Assembly: GCF_000243155.2 (NCBI RefSeq)
Contig: NC_018017.1
Span: 4,030,001 to 4,094,000 of the forward strand
Direction of reading: 5' to 3'
Source: Desulfitobacterium dehalogenans ATCC 51507
GTDB taxonomy: Bacteria; Bacillota; Desulfitobacteriia; Desulfitobacteriales; Desulfitobacteriaceae
DNA: 64,000 bases
This document shows, in pieces, positions 17,126-26,678 of this stretch (its first letter is position 1; each line of letters begins with the position of its first letter). Made by a program: the position numbers and the translations under genes. The notes below the pieces were generated by a model that was given only the letters and a program-made list of their open reading frames with translations, searched no databases and was not told the DNA's origin.

Positions 17126-18597
17126 CCTGTGTAAATGGCAATAATCTCCACATACAACAAAAGTGGAGGTTATGAAATGAAACAATCGAAAAACATTCTT
17201 ACTGACAAGGAAATGGAACTGATCAGCCTACTGATGCAAGACTGCCAAAGCACAGGGGATATTCAGTCGAAACTAAAAAGACTGTTCGCCGGAACCATCG
17301 AGCAGATGCTGGAAGCCGAGATGGAAGACCATCTGGGCTATGAAAAAAACAGCATTGAGGGAAACAACTCTGGCAACAGTCGCAACGGCTATAACCGTAA
17401 GACGATCATCAGCGATTACGGCGAAAGTGAAATTGCCGTACCTCGCGACCGAAACGGCGAATTTGAGCCGAGAATTCTGGAAAAACGGCAAACCCGAACC
17501 GATGAAATTGAACAGAAAATCCTGGCTATGTATTCCAAGGGAATGAGTCAGCGCGATATTGAAGATAATCTGCGGGAGATTTACGGAGCAGAGATCCCCC
17601 AGACACTGATTTCCAAAATCACCGATAAAATTCTTCCCGAAGTCAACGAGTGGCAAAACCAGCCACTGGAGTCGCTCTACCCCATTATTTACTTTGATGG
17701 GATCGTATTCAAAAGCCGCAAGGACAGCCAAATCATCAACAAATGCGTCTACTCGGTGCTGGGCATCGATATGAACGGACAGAAAGATATTCTGGGCATC
17801 TGGATCAGCGAAAACGAGAGTGCAAGTTTTTACGCCTCGATTTGCTCCGACCTTAAAAAGCGTGGCGTACAGGATATTTTCATCGCCTGTCATGACAACT
17901 TGAAAGGACTTGGTGAAGCTATCAACGCGGTGTTTCCCAAGACGAAACAACAATTATGCATCGTCCATCAGATACGGAATTCAACAAAATTCGTACAGTA
18001 CAAGGACAGAAAGAGCATCTGCGCTGACCTGAAGAAAATCTACGGTGCGGTCAACCTTGATGATGCGGAGTATGCCAAGGAGGAATTCAGGGAAAAATGG
18101 GATAGAAAATATCCATCGATCCTGAGGTCATGGGATGCCAATTGGGCAGACCTCACCACATTTTTCAGCTATCCCGAACAAATTCGGCATTTGATTTATA
18201 CGACCAACGCCGTGGAGGGGTATCATAGAATGGTGAGGAAATTTACGAAGACCAAATCCATTTTCCCTACGGATGATTCCATCCGGAAAGTGGTCTTTCT
18301 TTCGACGAAGGAAATCACGAAAAAATGGACGCAGCCTTCAAGAGACTGGCCCATGGCGTACAGCCAGATGATGATCTTCTTTGCAGACAGGATTACAGCG
18401 TAAGGTGTTGAGGGCTCTGCCCTCAAACTCCCGAGGTTTATCCGCTTAGAGCTTACCGATGAACAAAAAACGGCGGAAGACACTCCACCGTTCATCGTAT
18501 AAGCCGCGATAGGCGTTGGGTCGCTCCTCAGCGTTGCCCGATTTATACCGCAACCATAGTATTGTCAATCGTCTGGATGATTATTCCATTTACACTG
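17126..18597 (+). mobile_element. IS256-family insertion sequence
   Basis: Short inverted ends GTGTAAATGGCAATAATC (17129-17146) and GATTATTCCATTTACAC (18579-18595), differing by one inserted base, flank one transposase gene. No direct target duplication is evident next to these repeats, so the exact tips are uncertain or one flank was lost. The right end is only 43 bp from the Tn7-like left tip. Confidence 0.75.
17177..18403 (+). CDS. IS256-family (mutator type) transposase
   Basis: 408 residues from ATG at 17177, preceded by GTGGAGGTTATGAA. The N-terminal region has the IS256 hallmarks LLMQDCQSTGDIQSKLKRLF and EAEMEDHLGYEKN. The DDE residues are visible: D in IYFDGIV, D in ACHDNLKGL and E in TTNAVEGYHR, with the CIVHQIRNS segment between the last two. 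Length and motifs are complete, so it could be active. It moves its own element by a copy-out circle mechanism in this family. Confidence 0.93.
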   Translation: MKQSKNILTDKEMELISLLMQDCQSTGDIQSKLKRLFAGTIEQMLEAEMEDHLGYEKNSIEGNNSGNSRNGYNRKTIISDYGESEIAVPRDRNGEFEPRILEKRQTRTDEIEQKILAMYSKGMSQRDIEDNLREIYGAEIPQTLISKITDKILPEVNEWQNQPLESLYPIIYFDGIVFKSRKDSQIINKCVYSVLGIDMNGQKDILGIWISENESASFYASICSDLKKRGVQDIFIACHDNLKGLGEAINAVFPKTKQQLCIVHQIRNSTKFVQYKDRKSICADLKKIYGAVNLDDAEYAKEEFREKWDRKYPSILRSWDANWADLTTFFSYPEQIRHLIYTTNAVEGYHRMVRKFTKTKSIFPTDDSIRKVVFLSTKEITKKWTQPSRDWPMAYSQMMIFFADRITA

Positions 18598-18634
18598 AAA
18601 TAGATTCACACCCGTGCCTCAAGGCTTTTGTTCT

Positions 18635-18639
18635 CATTA
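18635..18639. repeat. Left target-site duplication CATTA
   Basis: CATTA directly before the left tip TGTGGCAA at 18640, identical to 33765-33769 after the right tip. A 5-bp duplication is the Tn7-family signature. Confidence 0.9.
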
Positions 18640-18750
18640 TGTGGCAACACTCATTTACTTTCCATATGAAGAAGCATATGTTTTCCTTAAATGTCGCTTT
18701 ATGTTCATTTCCGTTTGAGCAAAAATGCCATTGCAGAAGCATATATTTTC
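18640..18750. repeat. Left transposon end with putative TnsB sites
   Basis: After the TGTGGCAACACTCAT tip, GAAGCATATGTTTTC (18671-18685) and GAAGCATATATTTTC (18736-18750) share 14 of 15 bases. They lie 31 and 96 bp from the tip. The stretch 18751-18907 holds no gene and only AT-rich sequence. Confidence 0.7.
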
Positions 18751-18907
18751 GTTTAAGCACATAAATGAACCATAAATTTTCCTACATCCTTTCCTAGATA
18801 TACATTGTAAATCATGTAGGAATCGGTTGTACTCTTTCCCCCTTATTTATTCATTACTTGACCAGGAGTTGTTAACAAATCCCTTTATCAACTAAATGAA
18901 TCACAAC

Positions 18908-19633
18908 TTAGGCTACTCTGAGCTCTTGTAAAATTTCTTGACGTTCAGCCGTGGAAAACGCTTCAAGTGTTGCATCGAAGTAAGCCTTTTCAACATTTTG
19001 TATCCAGAATGAGTCCACGCAGAAAAAAATCGAGACAATCAGCTTTACAATCAATTTTATAACGTCTAATACTTGTTTGAAATCTTTCTCTTCATACAAA
19101 AGGACTGAGGAAATGTCAGAAACTAAACTTATTTCTTTTAAAACTCTAAAATCGCAATGCACATACCGACATAAGTATGACCAAAGACCCTCAACGATAG
19201 ACCTTGAGCTAAAACTTATATTGGACAAACCAGGGAAATTGTAGAAAAACTCTCTATAGTCCAAGCTTGAAAGACTATGTTTACCTTCATTGTGTAATCT
19301 GTTTTCTACTGGATGGTATTCATAATATAAAAATTTAAATGAGGATTCAAGAGCTCCACGCAAAGAAGATATACCTGCATTTGTTAAACCTAAAATTAAT
19401 GCAGATTCCGCCTCAACTAAATTTGAAATAATCATATCAAAATATTCCGATTCAAAAATATTACCATTATAATGTTTCATTATATATATAGGGAATAGAA
19501 CTTCATGTAATCTTCTTGCCTTTTGATTTAACTCACCTTCTATTATATTTTCTTTGGTAGGAATACTGGAATATAACTCATTTATAAATGCGTTTTTTTC
19601 TTCTATTAACTTCTGTGAATGTAAAGCTCTCAT
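18908..19633 (-). CDS. Uncharacterised helical protein, third gene of the ParA module
   Basis: 241 residues, family not recognised. The protein is almost entirely helical. Residues about 85-105 (ESALILGLTNAGISSLRGAL) and 155-175 (GLWSYLCRYVHCDFR) are the most conserved-looking. The second resembles the Y.LS.yvH pattern in some HEPN-like/DUF5677 proteins, but the R-x4-6-H nuclease motif is not obvious, so no nuclease claim is made. A hydrophobic helix (VIKLIVKLIVSIFFCV) near residue 195 could be buried or a membrane contact. The ATG overlaps the upstream gene by 4 bp (ATGA), so it is translationally coupled to it. As transposon cargo with a ParA ATPase it may serve element maintenance or defence. 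Confidence 0.7.
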   Translation of the reverse strand: MRALHSQKLIEEKNAFINELYSSIPTKENIIEGELNQKARRLHEVLFPIYIMKHYNGNIFESEYFDMIISNLVEAESALILGLTNAGISSLRGALESSFKFLYYEYHPVENRLHNEGKHSLSSLDYREFFYNFPGLSNISFSSRSIVEGLWSYLCRYVHCDFRVLKEISLVSDISSVLLYEEKDFKQVLDVIKLIVKLIVSIFFCVDSFWIQNVEKAYFDATLEAFSTAERQEILQELRVA

Positions 19634-20193
19634 ATTTTTTTACCTTCCTTCGAGAGAACCTTATGCCATTCCTTATAGTTCGAAGGAATATTAATAAAAA
19701 TGTATTTTGCTATTTTATAGAAGACTTTGTTTTGTTCTTCTATATCCATTTCAGCAATTGCTTTGAAGTACCAATCAACTATTCTATCTCTACCGGTACT
19801 TCTCGTGTTATGCCTCTTCCCAGTCATATTGATTAAAAAATTATCTAATTCTTTTACCGTAGGAAAAAGTTCAGGGGAAACCAGCAAAATTTTTAAGAGC
19901 CAATCAATATCTGAAGCAGAATCTTTTTCACATGATCTATTTAAAACAGTATTTCTTAAGCGATTCATTATGTAGTCAAAACGAAATTCTTCAAATGGCA
20001 TATGTTTTTTCTTGCTTTTTGTTTTTGATTTTTCTACAATTAATAATTTCATTTCTTCTGATTCTAAAATCTCCTTAATTTCTGGTAAATCAATTAAATC
20101 TTTATAATCTTCCAGAGTTAAGTCGTTTAAGTTCTTATACAACTTTTCAAGATTATGAACGAAGTTTATCTTGTCTTGTATATCCATTTTCAT
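19630..20193 (-). CDS. Uncharacterised protein, second gene of the ParA module
   Basis: 187 residues with no recognised domain. It is charged and helical, with a lysine-rich patch (KSKTKSKKKHM) near residue 60 that could contact nucleic acid. Its position directly after parA is that usually held by a ParB-type or other DNA-binding partner, but no helix-turn-helix or ParB motif is visible. The start is 5 bp past the parA stop and the end overlaps the next gene by 4 bp, so the three genes form one tight operon. AT content is higher than in the flanking chromosome, as is usual for cargo. Confidence 0.65.
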   Translation of the reverse strand: MKMDIQDKINFVHNLEKLYKNLNDLTLEDYKDLIDLPEIKEILESEEMKLLIVEKSKTKSKKKHMPFEEFRFDYIMNRLRNTVLNRSCEKDSASDIDWLLKILLVSPELFPTVKELDNFLINMTGKRHNTRSTGRDRIVDWYFKAIAEMDIEEQNKVFYKIAKYIFINIPSNYKEWHKVLSKEGKKI

Positions 20194-20198
20194 TTCTC

Positions 20199-21035
20199 CT
20201 AAAGCTTACTTATGAATTCATTTCCAAAGTTCCTAAAATTATCTTTAAAAGTTGTCTGTGCATTAGTTTCAAAAATCGACTTATTTTCAAATAGACCTCT
20301 AGAATATAATTCATTATGCCTTATCTCTTGACTAAAGATATTCGAGTGTTCCCTAAACAACTCTGCCTTTACGCTTTGTACATAACGAACACTATCATCA
20401 ACCATAGAAAAAATAATTCCTAACACTCTAACCTGATCTTCATTAGTATTCGCACGATTATGAATGTCAATTTTATTCTGTAGCAAGGGGATACCGCGAG
20501 CTGAAAATGGGTCCGGTTTTACCGGAATTAAAATGTAGTCACTAGCCTTAAGGCAATTATTGGTTAAAACTGAATAGGTTGGACTACAATCAATTAAAAT
20601 ATAATTATATCTATTCTTCTTATCTTTTAATATTAGTTTTAGCCTATCTTCAATATTGTTCCCTCCTGTTCTCTCAAGGACTGAGGAGAGCTCAAGTTCG
20701 GAAGGGATTAAGTCAATAAATCCTCCTCCTGAGAAGTTTTTTACTCTAACAACCATATCTTCAAGAGTAATTAGCTTTTGATTCTTCTGAGATACTGGGC
20801 CAACAATATGTTCAATTTGAGTAAAAATATCAGAAATAACTTTTCTATTCCTACGGTGGTTTTGATATGCGTCATATGTTAAAAAACCACTCGATAGATT
20901 CGCTTGTGGATCAAAATCAATAGCAAGTACTTTCGCATTGTGTTCGTTAGCAAGGAAATATGCAAGGTTAAAAGTTATAGTAGTTTTACCAACTCCACCC
21001 TTCATATTTAAAATAGAAACGGTATTGGTTGACAT
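20199..21035 (-). CDS. ParA/Soj-family Walker ATPase
   Basis: 278 residues with the deviant Walker A box of the ParA/MinD family at 12-19 (KGGVGKTT), AIDFDPQANLSSGF as the A' region, and YILIDCSPTYSVLTNN as Walker B. A following IPVKPDPFSARGIPLL matches the ParA interior. Such ATPases dimerise on DNA with ATP and move or position DNA or protein cargo with the help of a partner that triggers hydrolysis. No canonical ParB or centromere-like repeats are seen nearby; two unknown genes follow in the same operon. Partition by itself is not needed for an integrated transposon, which makes the module interesting. ATG at 21035 has only a GGGGGAG ribosome site at 8-13 bases. Confidence 0.88.
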   Translation of the reverse strand: MSTNTVSILNMKGGVGKTTITFNLAYFLANEHNAKVLAIDFDPQANLSSGFLTYDAYQNHRRNRKVISDIFTQIEHIVGPVSQKNQKLITLEDMVVRVKNFSGGGFIDLIPSELELSSVLERTGGNNIEDRLKLILKDKKNRYNYILIDCSPTYSVLTNNCLKASDYILIPVKPDPFSARGIPLLQNKIDIHNRANTNEDQVRVLGIIFSMVDDSVRYVQSVKAELFREHSNIFSQEIRHNELYSRGLFENKSIFETNAQTTFKDNFRNFGNEFISKL

Positions 21036-21347
21036 TTAATCACTCCCCCATTGAATTATAACCCAATATTCGCCAAAATTTTGGTAAATCCTCTAATTAA
21101 TTGGGATACTTATACAATATCAAGGGTGTGCGGTAGCTAACTTAGATACCCTAACTAAGAACTATAAATTAGTAAATCTTTAAGACCATGCTTAGAAAAC
21201 TGCTTATTATGTTACAAGTAGTAAGGAATACAATATTCTGAGCTAGCTTCAGTGCTTCTTACGCAACCAAAGTAAAAAGCCTTGAAATAATGAACACTTG
21301 TTGTTAGGAGAATTTTGAACATTGATTAGTTCCGGCCGGCCTATCTA
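21036..21347. other. 312-bp spacer between parA and the first tniQ
   Basis: It should hold the parA promoter and the end of the tns transcript. I see no clear terminator, no repeat array and no coding frame. Confidence 0.3.
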
Positions 21348-22643
21348 TCAAAATCCTAAAAACTGCATCGTACTCTTATAAGCATCAACATTTTCCTTTC
21401 GTGCAAATAAATATCCTACTCCCAGTGCTTCAATGACACCACGTGTCGTTGGAACTTTACCTTCAGAATGAATTTGTATGACTGTCTCCCTAATCTTCTC
21501 CTGAATTTCTATCTTTTTTATTCTTTTTTTATCTTTGCGTTTCTTTGTAATATCCTTAACCTTTTCAGGAAAATTTCTGCGAAGAGTGTCGGGACTTACA
21601 GATAATTGCTTTGCTATTTGCCTAATCGAAGGCGGAAAATCATCCTTTAACGCAAGGTCTAATTTCTGTACAAATAAATTATGATCAACTATTGTTTTGT
21701 TGAGTGAAAATCTCTTTACGGATTTGCGTAAAGAGATTTCTAAGCATGGATTAAGAAATGGCTTTTCTAAAAGGATTTCACGAAGGGTTGTATTAGTACA
21801 GTAGCTTAAATTTAATAAATGCTTAAGGCTTGGGCGTTTATTAGTTCTTATCCACTCACGAAGTGAAACTTTTGGAATATCCGAAGCCTGAGAGATATCC
21901 TTAATTGTATAGGTTTTTTTCAAAACTTCTAAAAAACCTCTTATTGATTGGGAGAGATCAGTTCGTGACAGTTCAGTTAAATCTGTCAATAATTCAGCAA
22001 TATTGTCATAAGCCCACTCATGCCATGTCGTATTTGTCATATATTTTACTCCTTGGTAATTTTCTGTATTCCCTAGCCAACAACCGCATTTTGAGCAGAA
22101 TCCAGGGATGGACTTTGCAGCAAGTAAATATATCTCATGTCCACAGCTTGGACAATTTCTCTGTAGCGGGAAGTTATGTATTTTGCAGAATTCAATATCC
22201 GAGAAGTTCCATATTAGAGGTTCATAGATAATTCCCGTTTCGGCCTTCCATTTATCTAAACAAAAGGGACACCAAGAACGTTTATTTTTAAAAACGTTTT
22301 GTTTGCCTAATGATTCGCTAATATTAAATATTAGCTGATCTAAATTTTTGTTACCAGTTAGTTCCTCTAAAACTCCGATTAACCTGTTTGAAAGCTGGGA
22401 AGAGGAATTATAACTTTCCTGTCTATCATAAAAATTCCATAAGCCCTTTGGATTTAGTAAATACTTCACTCCTAGCCTGGGAACAATCTCGTATTTAACT
22501 AAATTACCAACTGTAATATGATGAGCCATTGCGAGCCTCATAATATAACTCGGCAAACTTTCGCTTAGTGGACTATTTAACCCAACTGGTTTTAGTGAAT
22601 ATAACCTGAGTTTGTGTCTATTGTCATAATTGTCTTTATGCAT
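21348..22643 (-). CDS. tniQ: TniQ/TnsD-family target selector (first copy)
   Basis: 431 residues. The N-terminal TniQ domain starts LYSLKPVGLNSPLSESLPSYIMRLA, whose ESLPSY is the family core. Zinc ligands follow: C125/C128 (WCPFC), C153/H156 (CKIH), C164/C167 (CPSC) and C183/C186 (CSKC). The C-terminal 240 residues hold helix-turn-helix segments (TIKDISQASDIPKVSLREWI and SIRQIAKQLSVSPDTLRRNF), as expected of a DNA-reading TnsD type rather than a minimal TniQ. It would recognise a target and recruit TnsC. It is the last gene of the tnsAB-tnsC-tniQ run, 101 bp after tnsC. GAGGGAAAAGAT precedes the ATG. Which of the two TniQ proteins reads ssrA is unknown. Confidence 0.88.
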   Translation of the reverse strand: MHKDNYDNRHKLRLYSLKPVGLNSPLSESLPSYIMRLAMAHHITVGNLVKYEIVPRLGVKYLLNPKGLWNFYDRQESYNSSSQLSNRLIGVLEELTGNKNLDQLIFNISESLGKQNVFKNKRSWCPFCLDKWKAETGIIYEPLIWNFSDIEFCKIHNFPLQRNCPSCGHEIYLLAAKSIPGFCSKCGCWLGNTENYQGVKYMTNTTWHEWAYDNIAELLTDLTELSRTDLSQSIRGFLEVLKKTYTIKDISQASDIPKVSLREWIRTNKRPSLKHLLNLSYCTNTTLREILLEKPFLNPCLEISLRKSVKRFSLNKTIVDHNLFVQKLDLALKDDFPPSIRQIAKQLSVSPDTLRRNFPEKVKDITKKRKDKKRIKKIEIQEKIRETVIQIHSEGKVPTTRGVIEALGVGYLFARKENVDAYKSTMQFLGF

Positions 22644-22744
22644 ATCTTTTCCCTCAATATTTCTCTTTCAAAACTATATCTTTTAATCCTCGCGTTCTTA
22701 TACTTTTTCTCTTTAACTCACTTGTTCTTGGTTTAATAGCTAAT

Positions 22745-23914
22745 TTAACCTAAACCAACTTGATCTCTCCCTGGTTTACGAGTCCCAGGCAAAGCTTTTG
22801 ATGACTTTACTGTTTCCTTATGATTCGTCTCCGTTTTTTGGGCTTTTCCTCTATCAAGACAAAGGGCTTTATCAAGATCACCCTCTGATTGAATCTTTTT
22901 CATCTTCACTTCTCCCTTAATAATGCTATTTAGTATTCCTTCAGATCGATGCCCCGAGATTCGTGTTTCATCCAAGTGTTTTCTGGTTAAAGTAGGTGCA
23001 TTCTCTAGTAACGCAAAATCATATGCACTGTTTAGCCATTCCTTTAGGGTACCCACACATCCAAGAGTATATTTATAAAAATACATGAAGTCCTGATCTA
23101 CTAAATTCTCAGGTGATTTTACCAAGGGCATCTGCCGTAATATCCGTTTAATCGTTTTTCCATATGCCTCCACTTGAACCTTACTATCCGGCCTATAACG
23201 TGGAAATTCGATTAAACGTGCTCTTCGATTAATTTGGTCCATCGATGAGTCGATTAGATCTTCTAAGATTGTTAATAACTCGTATGTTCCGACCAGAACA
23301 ATGGGGGTTGCACATTTGTTTACCAGAGATTTTATACTGTCTACTTCCCAAGTAACTTTCTTTCCACTTGCTACTTTCAACATATGATGAGCTTCATTTA
23401 TAATCAATGCGGATGTCTCCCTGTATTTTAGAACATCCCGAAGCACATCTCTATAATCTGCTTTCTTGGTTTTTGATAAAATGATACGTTGTCCAGCCGA
23501 ATTCATAACGACTTCATCGTAATATGAAATTTTATGATCTACCAAGGGTTCATTTAGTTCCTTAATCGCTTCTTTCCACAACCTGGGAAAATCAAAACTT
23601 CCTTGTTCTGGTGCCGAAGCTTCAACATTTGCAACTGGTATACAACCTTTATTAGTTTGTAACTTCGGCATAGCTACCTCATAAATTCTCACGGTAACGA
23701 GCCTAACAAGCTCTTTTTTCCCCACTCCAGTAGGTCCGCATATGAAGACAATCCCTTCAGACCCAATACTTCTGATCCAAAAAAGAGATTGATCAACCGC
23801 TTGCTTAAGAAATATATGAGAAATTTTAAGACTTCTAAAGTACTGTCTCCTCTCCTCTATCGCCTTATTTAGCAAATGTTTCGGAAACCAATCACTACCA
23901 CTTTCATTTGTCAT
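22745..23914 (-). CDS. tnsC: TnsC-like AAA+ transposition regulator
   Basis: 389 residues. Walker A is GPTGVGKKELVRLV near residue 60 and Walker B is ALIINEAHHML near 175, with sensor-type VLVGTYELLTIL after it. This is the layout of TnsC/TniB ATPases, which bridge the TniQ-target complex and the transposase and confer target immunity. A basic C-terminal tail (residues 340-389, rich in Lys) may contact DNA or TnsAB. The gene lies 35 bp after the tnsAB stop, so it is cotranscribed. Confidence 0.88.
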   Translation of the reverse strand: MTNESGSDWFPKHLLNKAIEERRQYFRSLKISHIFLKQAVDQSLFWIRSIGSEGIVFICGPTGVGKKELVRLVTVRIYEVAMPKLQTNKGCIPVANVEASAPEQGSFDFPRLWKEAIKELNEPLVDHKISYYDEVVMNSAGQRIILSKTKKADYRDVLRDVLKYRETSALIINEAHHMLKVASGKKVTWEVDSIKSLVNKCATPIVLVGTYELLTILEDLIDSSMDQINRRARLIEFPRYRPDSKVQVEAYGKTIKRILRQMPLVKSPENLVDQDFMYFYKYTLGCVGTLKEWLNSAYDFALLENAPTLTRKHLDETRISGHRSEGILNSIIKGEVKMKKIQSEGDLDKALCLDRGKAQKTETNHKETVKSSKALPGTRKPGRDQVGLG

Positions 23915-23949
23915 CTACTACAGGCCTCATCTCTTACCAATGGATTCAT

Positions 23950-26613
23950 CTAATAGCCTTCGCTATCAGTATCTAAATCAAAGCTAATTTCATCAAAACT
24001 AAATTCTTGGATATCTGGTACTAATGTCTCATTATCTTTATCATCTCTATTTCCGCCATCAATAACTGTAAACTGGGGCGCCATCTCTAAATCGCGTAGA
24101 CGTTGTTTTAACAAATCTTCAGTGACCTCAGCCTTCATAATAAATTCGCCAAGTTCTTTTGCCGATATTTTGGATCTACCAGCATTTAAACCTTTCTGTT
24201 TAACCAATTCTTCCGTAGCAATTTTAATCTCCACTTCACTTCTACTCTTGAATACTGAGTAATGCTGAGAGTAGCATTTCGTCCATCTTCCCCTTACATA
24301 GGCATAAACAATCCCTGCATCCCACGGATCATAACGCACTGGCACATTAGTCCCTGCCACATCCTTTTTTGCAAATTCATCACAATAATAATAAAGATAT
24401 CTAACTTTAACTCCCCTCTGTGGATCTATTTTTGCCGTTCCACCCTTAGTAGTAGGAAGTGTCATAATTTTGAAATCCTCGTCATATGGAATGAATCTGA
24501 ATGGTCTTTTACCCGCTATTGCTATTCCTCTTTCGAATGCCTCTCTTGGCGATTCTCCAAGAGCTGAGTGCTCGGAGTTATCATAAAACTCATTAAAATA
24601 ATCCGTACATAGGTCGTATAGGACAGGAAGTGTCCAAACAGCATGACTTTTAGGATTAATGGACTTTGTAACCTGACGAACATTTTTCATGATTTTGGTA
24701 TTGCCTTGTAGGTTGTGAAACAATTGAGTGTTAGAAGTGCCAAACAATCTTTCACAAACTGAACCAGAACGCGCTCTATGAGGCGGCCTTATTTTATGGG
24801 TTATATTATAACGAGCCAATAAAGATTGAAAGTATACGCTTTTAAAATCACGTCCATTGTCCGTTACAATTATTTGCGGCAGGCGATTAAACCGTCTAAC
24901 ACATTCTCTTAAGAGCATCATGTCTGATCGGTACGATGGGGAGTCAAAGGTAATATAAAAAGCTAGTATGCGCCTTGTAAAAGCGTCTACCATCAATGAT
25001 AACCAGAACTTGCCCATGCTTTTATTAGTAATGGAATGAATAGTCTCCAAATCTACTTCTGTATGATCTATATGTACTATTTCAAAAGGCCGTTCTCCAT
25101 GCCGAGGAGTGGTCAAATCAAATTCCCAGTAGAAATCCTCATGTTGATAAGCCATTCTACTGCCTTGAGTACCATACATGCGCTCTTCTACTGGCCTTTC
25201 TTTAATAATTTTCCCAAAAGTCTTTTTACTAGGAAGAATATATCCTCTTTGATTGCAATACTCCTGAAGCTTACCATAAATAACTTTTAATTTTTGATTA
25301 ACAGGGTTTTCATTGTTTTTTATGAAACTAGTGATCTCTTCATAAATATCTGCTGAAATCCGAGGAGTTCTGTTGCCGCGTTTTTTTATACGTGGAATGA
25401 GGCCAATAAACCCTGCACCAAATTCCCGTTCAGCATGAAGAAAATCGTTATACCAGTTGCGAATGGTTCTTGTTGTAACTCCTAAACCATTAAGTTCTTG
25501 TATCTTAGCTCTACCTTCTATAAGCGATAAAATTACTTCATACCTTGAAGTAGCTACTTTTAGCTCTTCCTCACGTGATTCTTCGAGTATAGAGTTCACT
25601 AAAGCGCCTCTAACTTCAATCATTTCAACGCCTTTTATTCGTTCTTCACAAACGAGTTTAAAGAATATTTCCCGTGGCACTTCTATGATATTACCGGCCG
25701 ATATTAACGAGATATTCTCTTCTCCCAAGTTAACAATAGACCATAAGCTTCCGTCCCAAGTCACTTGAGCACCTGGGACTACTTCAAATGAGTGATCTTT
25801 TAATATTGACTCGCTTTGATTCGATAACATTATTTTATGAGCTAAGGCAATTTGTTCATCGCAAAATACATGAACACGTTGAGGTTCAGTTATAAGTTCA
25901 TTTTCAATATCAAAATAAAGGCCGCCCCGAGCAATAAGGTAATAAATATCATCTACCTGGAACTCATTATTTTTAAGAAGATCAAGCAAACAAATTACAG
26001 GTTTACATTTTACAGCCTCAAGAATGGACTCGGACGACTTCAATGAGACCTCCGCCTTTGAATCCAATAAAAAGTCCTCTAAAAAGTTCAGGTTGCGTTG
26101 AAGTATCCAGTTTATTTCCGCTGATGATTTAAGCCAATACTTAAGTCCATAGTTCTGAGCAAACTCTTCACCCGGTGGGCAATGCCATTTCCCATCGATT
26201 AGAACATACCTATTAGGTGATTCAACTGTAAGTTTAAGCAATTCCTCTTCAGTTTTCCATTCTTCCCACCCCGCCTCTTCTTTTTTAATCACAAAATAGT
26301 CCGGAGTGTGATAAACACCTACTACCTTATCGTTTCGTGAGTTGTAAGACAACTTAATTGCAGGTGGCTGATCGTAATACTCTTGCACATTACTATCATG
26401 TTCTTTTAGATAAATTCCTGCAAGTTCATTACGGTGACTTTCAAATTGAATCGAAACCCCCATTTTTTTACTTGGGTATGCGCCAACAACATTTTTTCTT
26501 CCACCACCTACTCTCCGTGCAGGTTCACTCTTACGAATCCGGTTAATGAGCTCTGAAGCAGCATCCGTAAGCTCTAATTCTTTACACCAAATTTGAAAAC
26601 TAAGTTCATCCAT
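23950..26613 (-). CDS. tnsAB: TnsA-TnsB fusion transposase
   Basis: 887 residues. Residues about 30-215 are a TnsA-type PD-(D/E)xK endonuclease: E58 or E63 (QFESHRNE), D105 (HTPDYFV) and E118-x-K120 (WEEWK), followed by the LKYWLKSSAEINW and NFLEDFL segments of TnsA. From about 340 a helix-turn-helix (LNGLGVTTRTIRNWYND) starts the TnsB half, and its rve catalytic core has D516 (VHIDHTEVD), D585 (VTDNGRDF) and E621 (GSVCERLFG), a D-D(35)E spacing. Both active sites look intact, predicting cut-and-paste with 5' and 3' cleavage by one polypeptide. In classical Tn7 these are two proteins. AAGGGGG precedes the ATG by about 13 bases. First gene of the tnsAB-tnsC-tniQ unit. Confidence 0.92.
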   Translation of the reverse strand: MDELSFQIWCKELELTDAASELINRIRKSEPARRVGGGRKNVVGAYPSKKMGVSIQFESHRNELAGIYLKEHDSNVQEYYDQPPAIKLSYNSRNDKVVGVYHTPDYFVIKKEEAGWEEWKTEEELLKLTVESPNRYVLIDGKWHCPPGEEFAQNYGLKYWLKSSAEINWILQRNLNFLEDFLLDSKAEVSLKSSESILEAVKCKPVICLLDLLKNNEFQVDDIYYLIARGGLYFDIENELITEPQRVHVFCDEQIALAHKIMLSNQSESILKDHSFEVVPGAQVTWDGSLWSIVNLGEENISLISAGNIIEVPREIFFKLVCEERIKGVEMIEVRGALVNSILEESREEELKVATSRYEVILSLIEGRAKIQELNGLGVTTRTIRNWYNDFLHAEREFGAGFIGLIPRIKKRGNRTPRISADIYEEITSFIKNNENPVNQKLKVIYGKLQEYCNQRGYILPSKKTFGKIIKERPVEERMYGTQGSRMAYQHEDFYWEFDLTTPRHGERPFEIVHIDHTEVDLETIHSITNKSMGKFWLSLMVDAFTRRILAFYITFDSPSYRSDMMLLRECVRRFNRLPQIIVTDNGRDFKSVYFQSLLARYNITHKIRPPHRARSGSVCERLFGTSNTQLFHNLQGNTKIMKNVRQVTKSINPKSHAVWTLPVLYDLCTDYFNEFYDNSEHSALGESPREAFERGIAIAGKRPFRFIPYDEDFKIMTLPTTKGGTAKIDPQRGVKVRYLYYYCDEFAKKDVAGTNVPVRYDPWDAGIVYAYVRGRWTKCYSQHYSVFKSRSEVEIKIATEELVKQKGLNAGRSKISAKELGEFIMKAEVTEDLLKQRLRDLEMAPQFTVIDGGNRDDKDNETLVPDIQEFSFDEISFDLDTDSEGY

Positions 26614-26678
26614 TATCTACTGAACCCCCTTGCCTTAATTCTCTTGCACAAAAACTATAAATAGTGATTATATAATGC

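Noticed and set aside
17273-17953. 226-codon open frame antisense to the IS256 transposase
   Set aside because: It is a mirror of the transposase codon pattern; no ribosome site and no recognisable protein.
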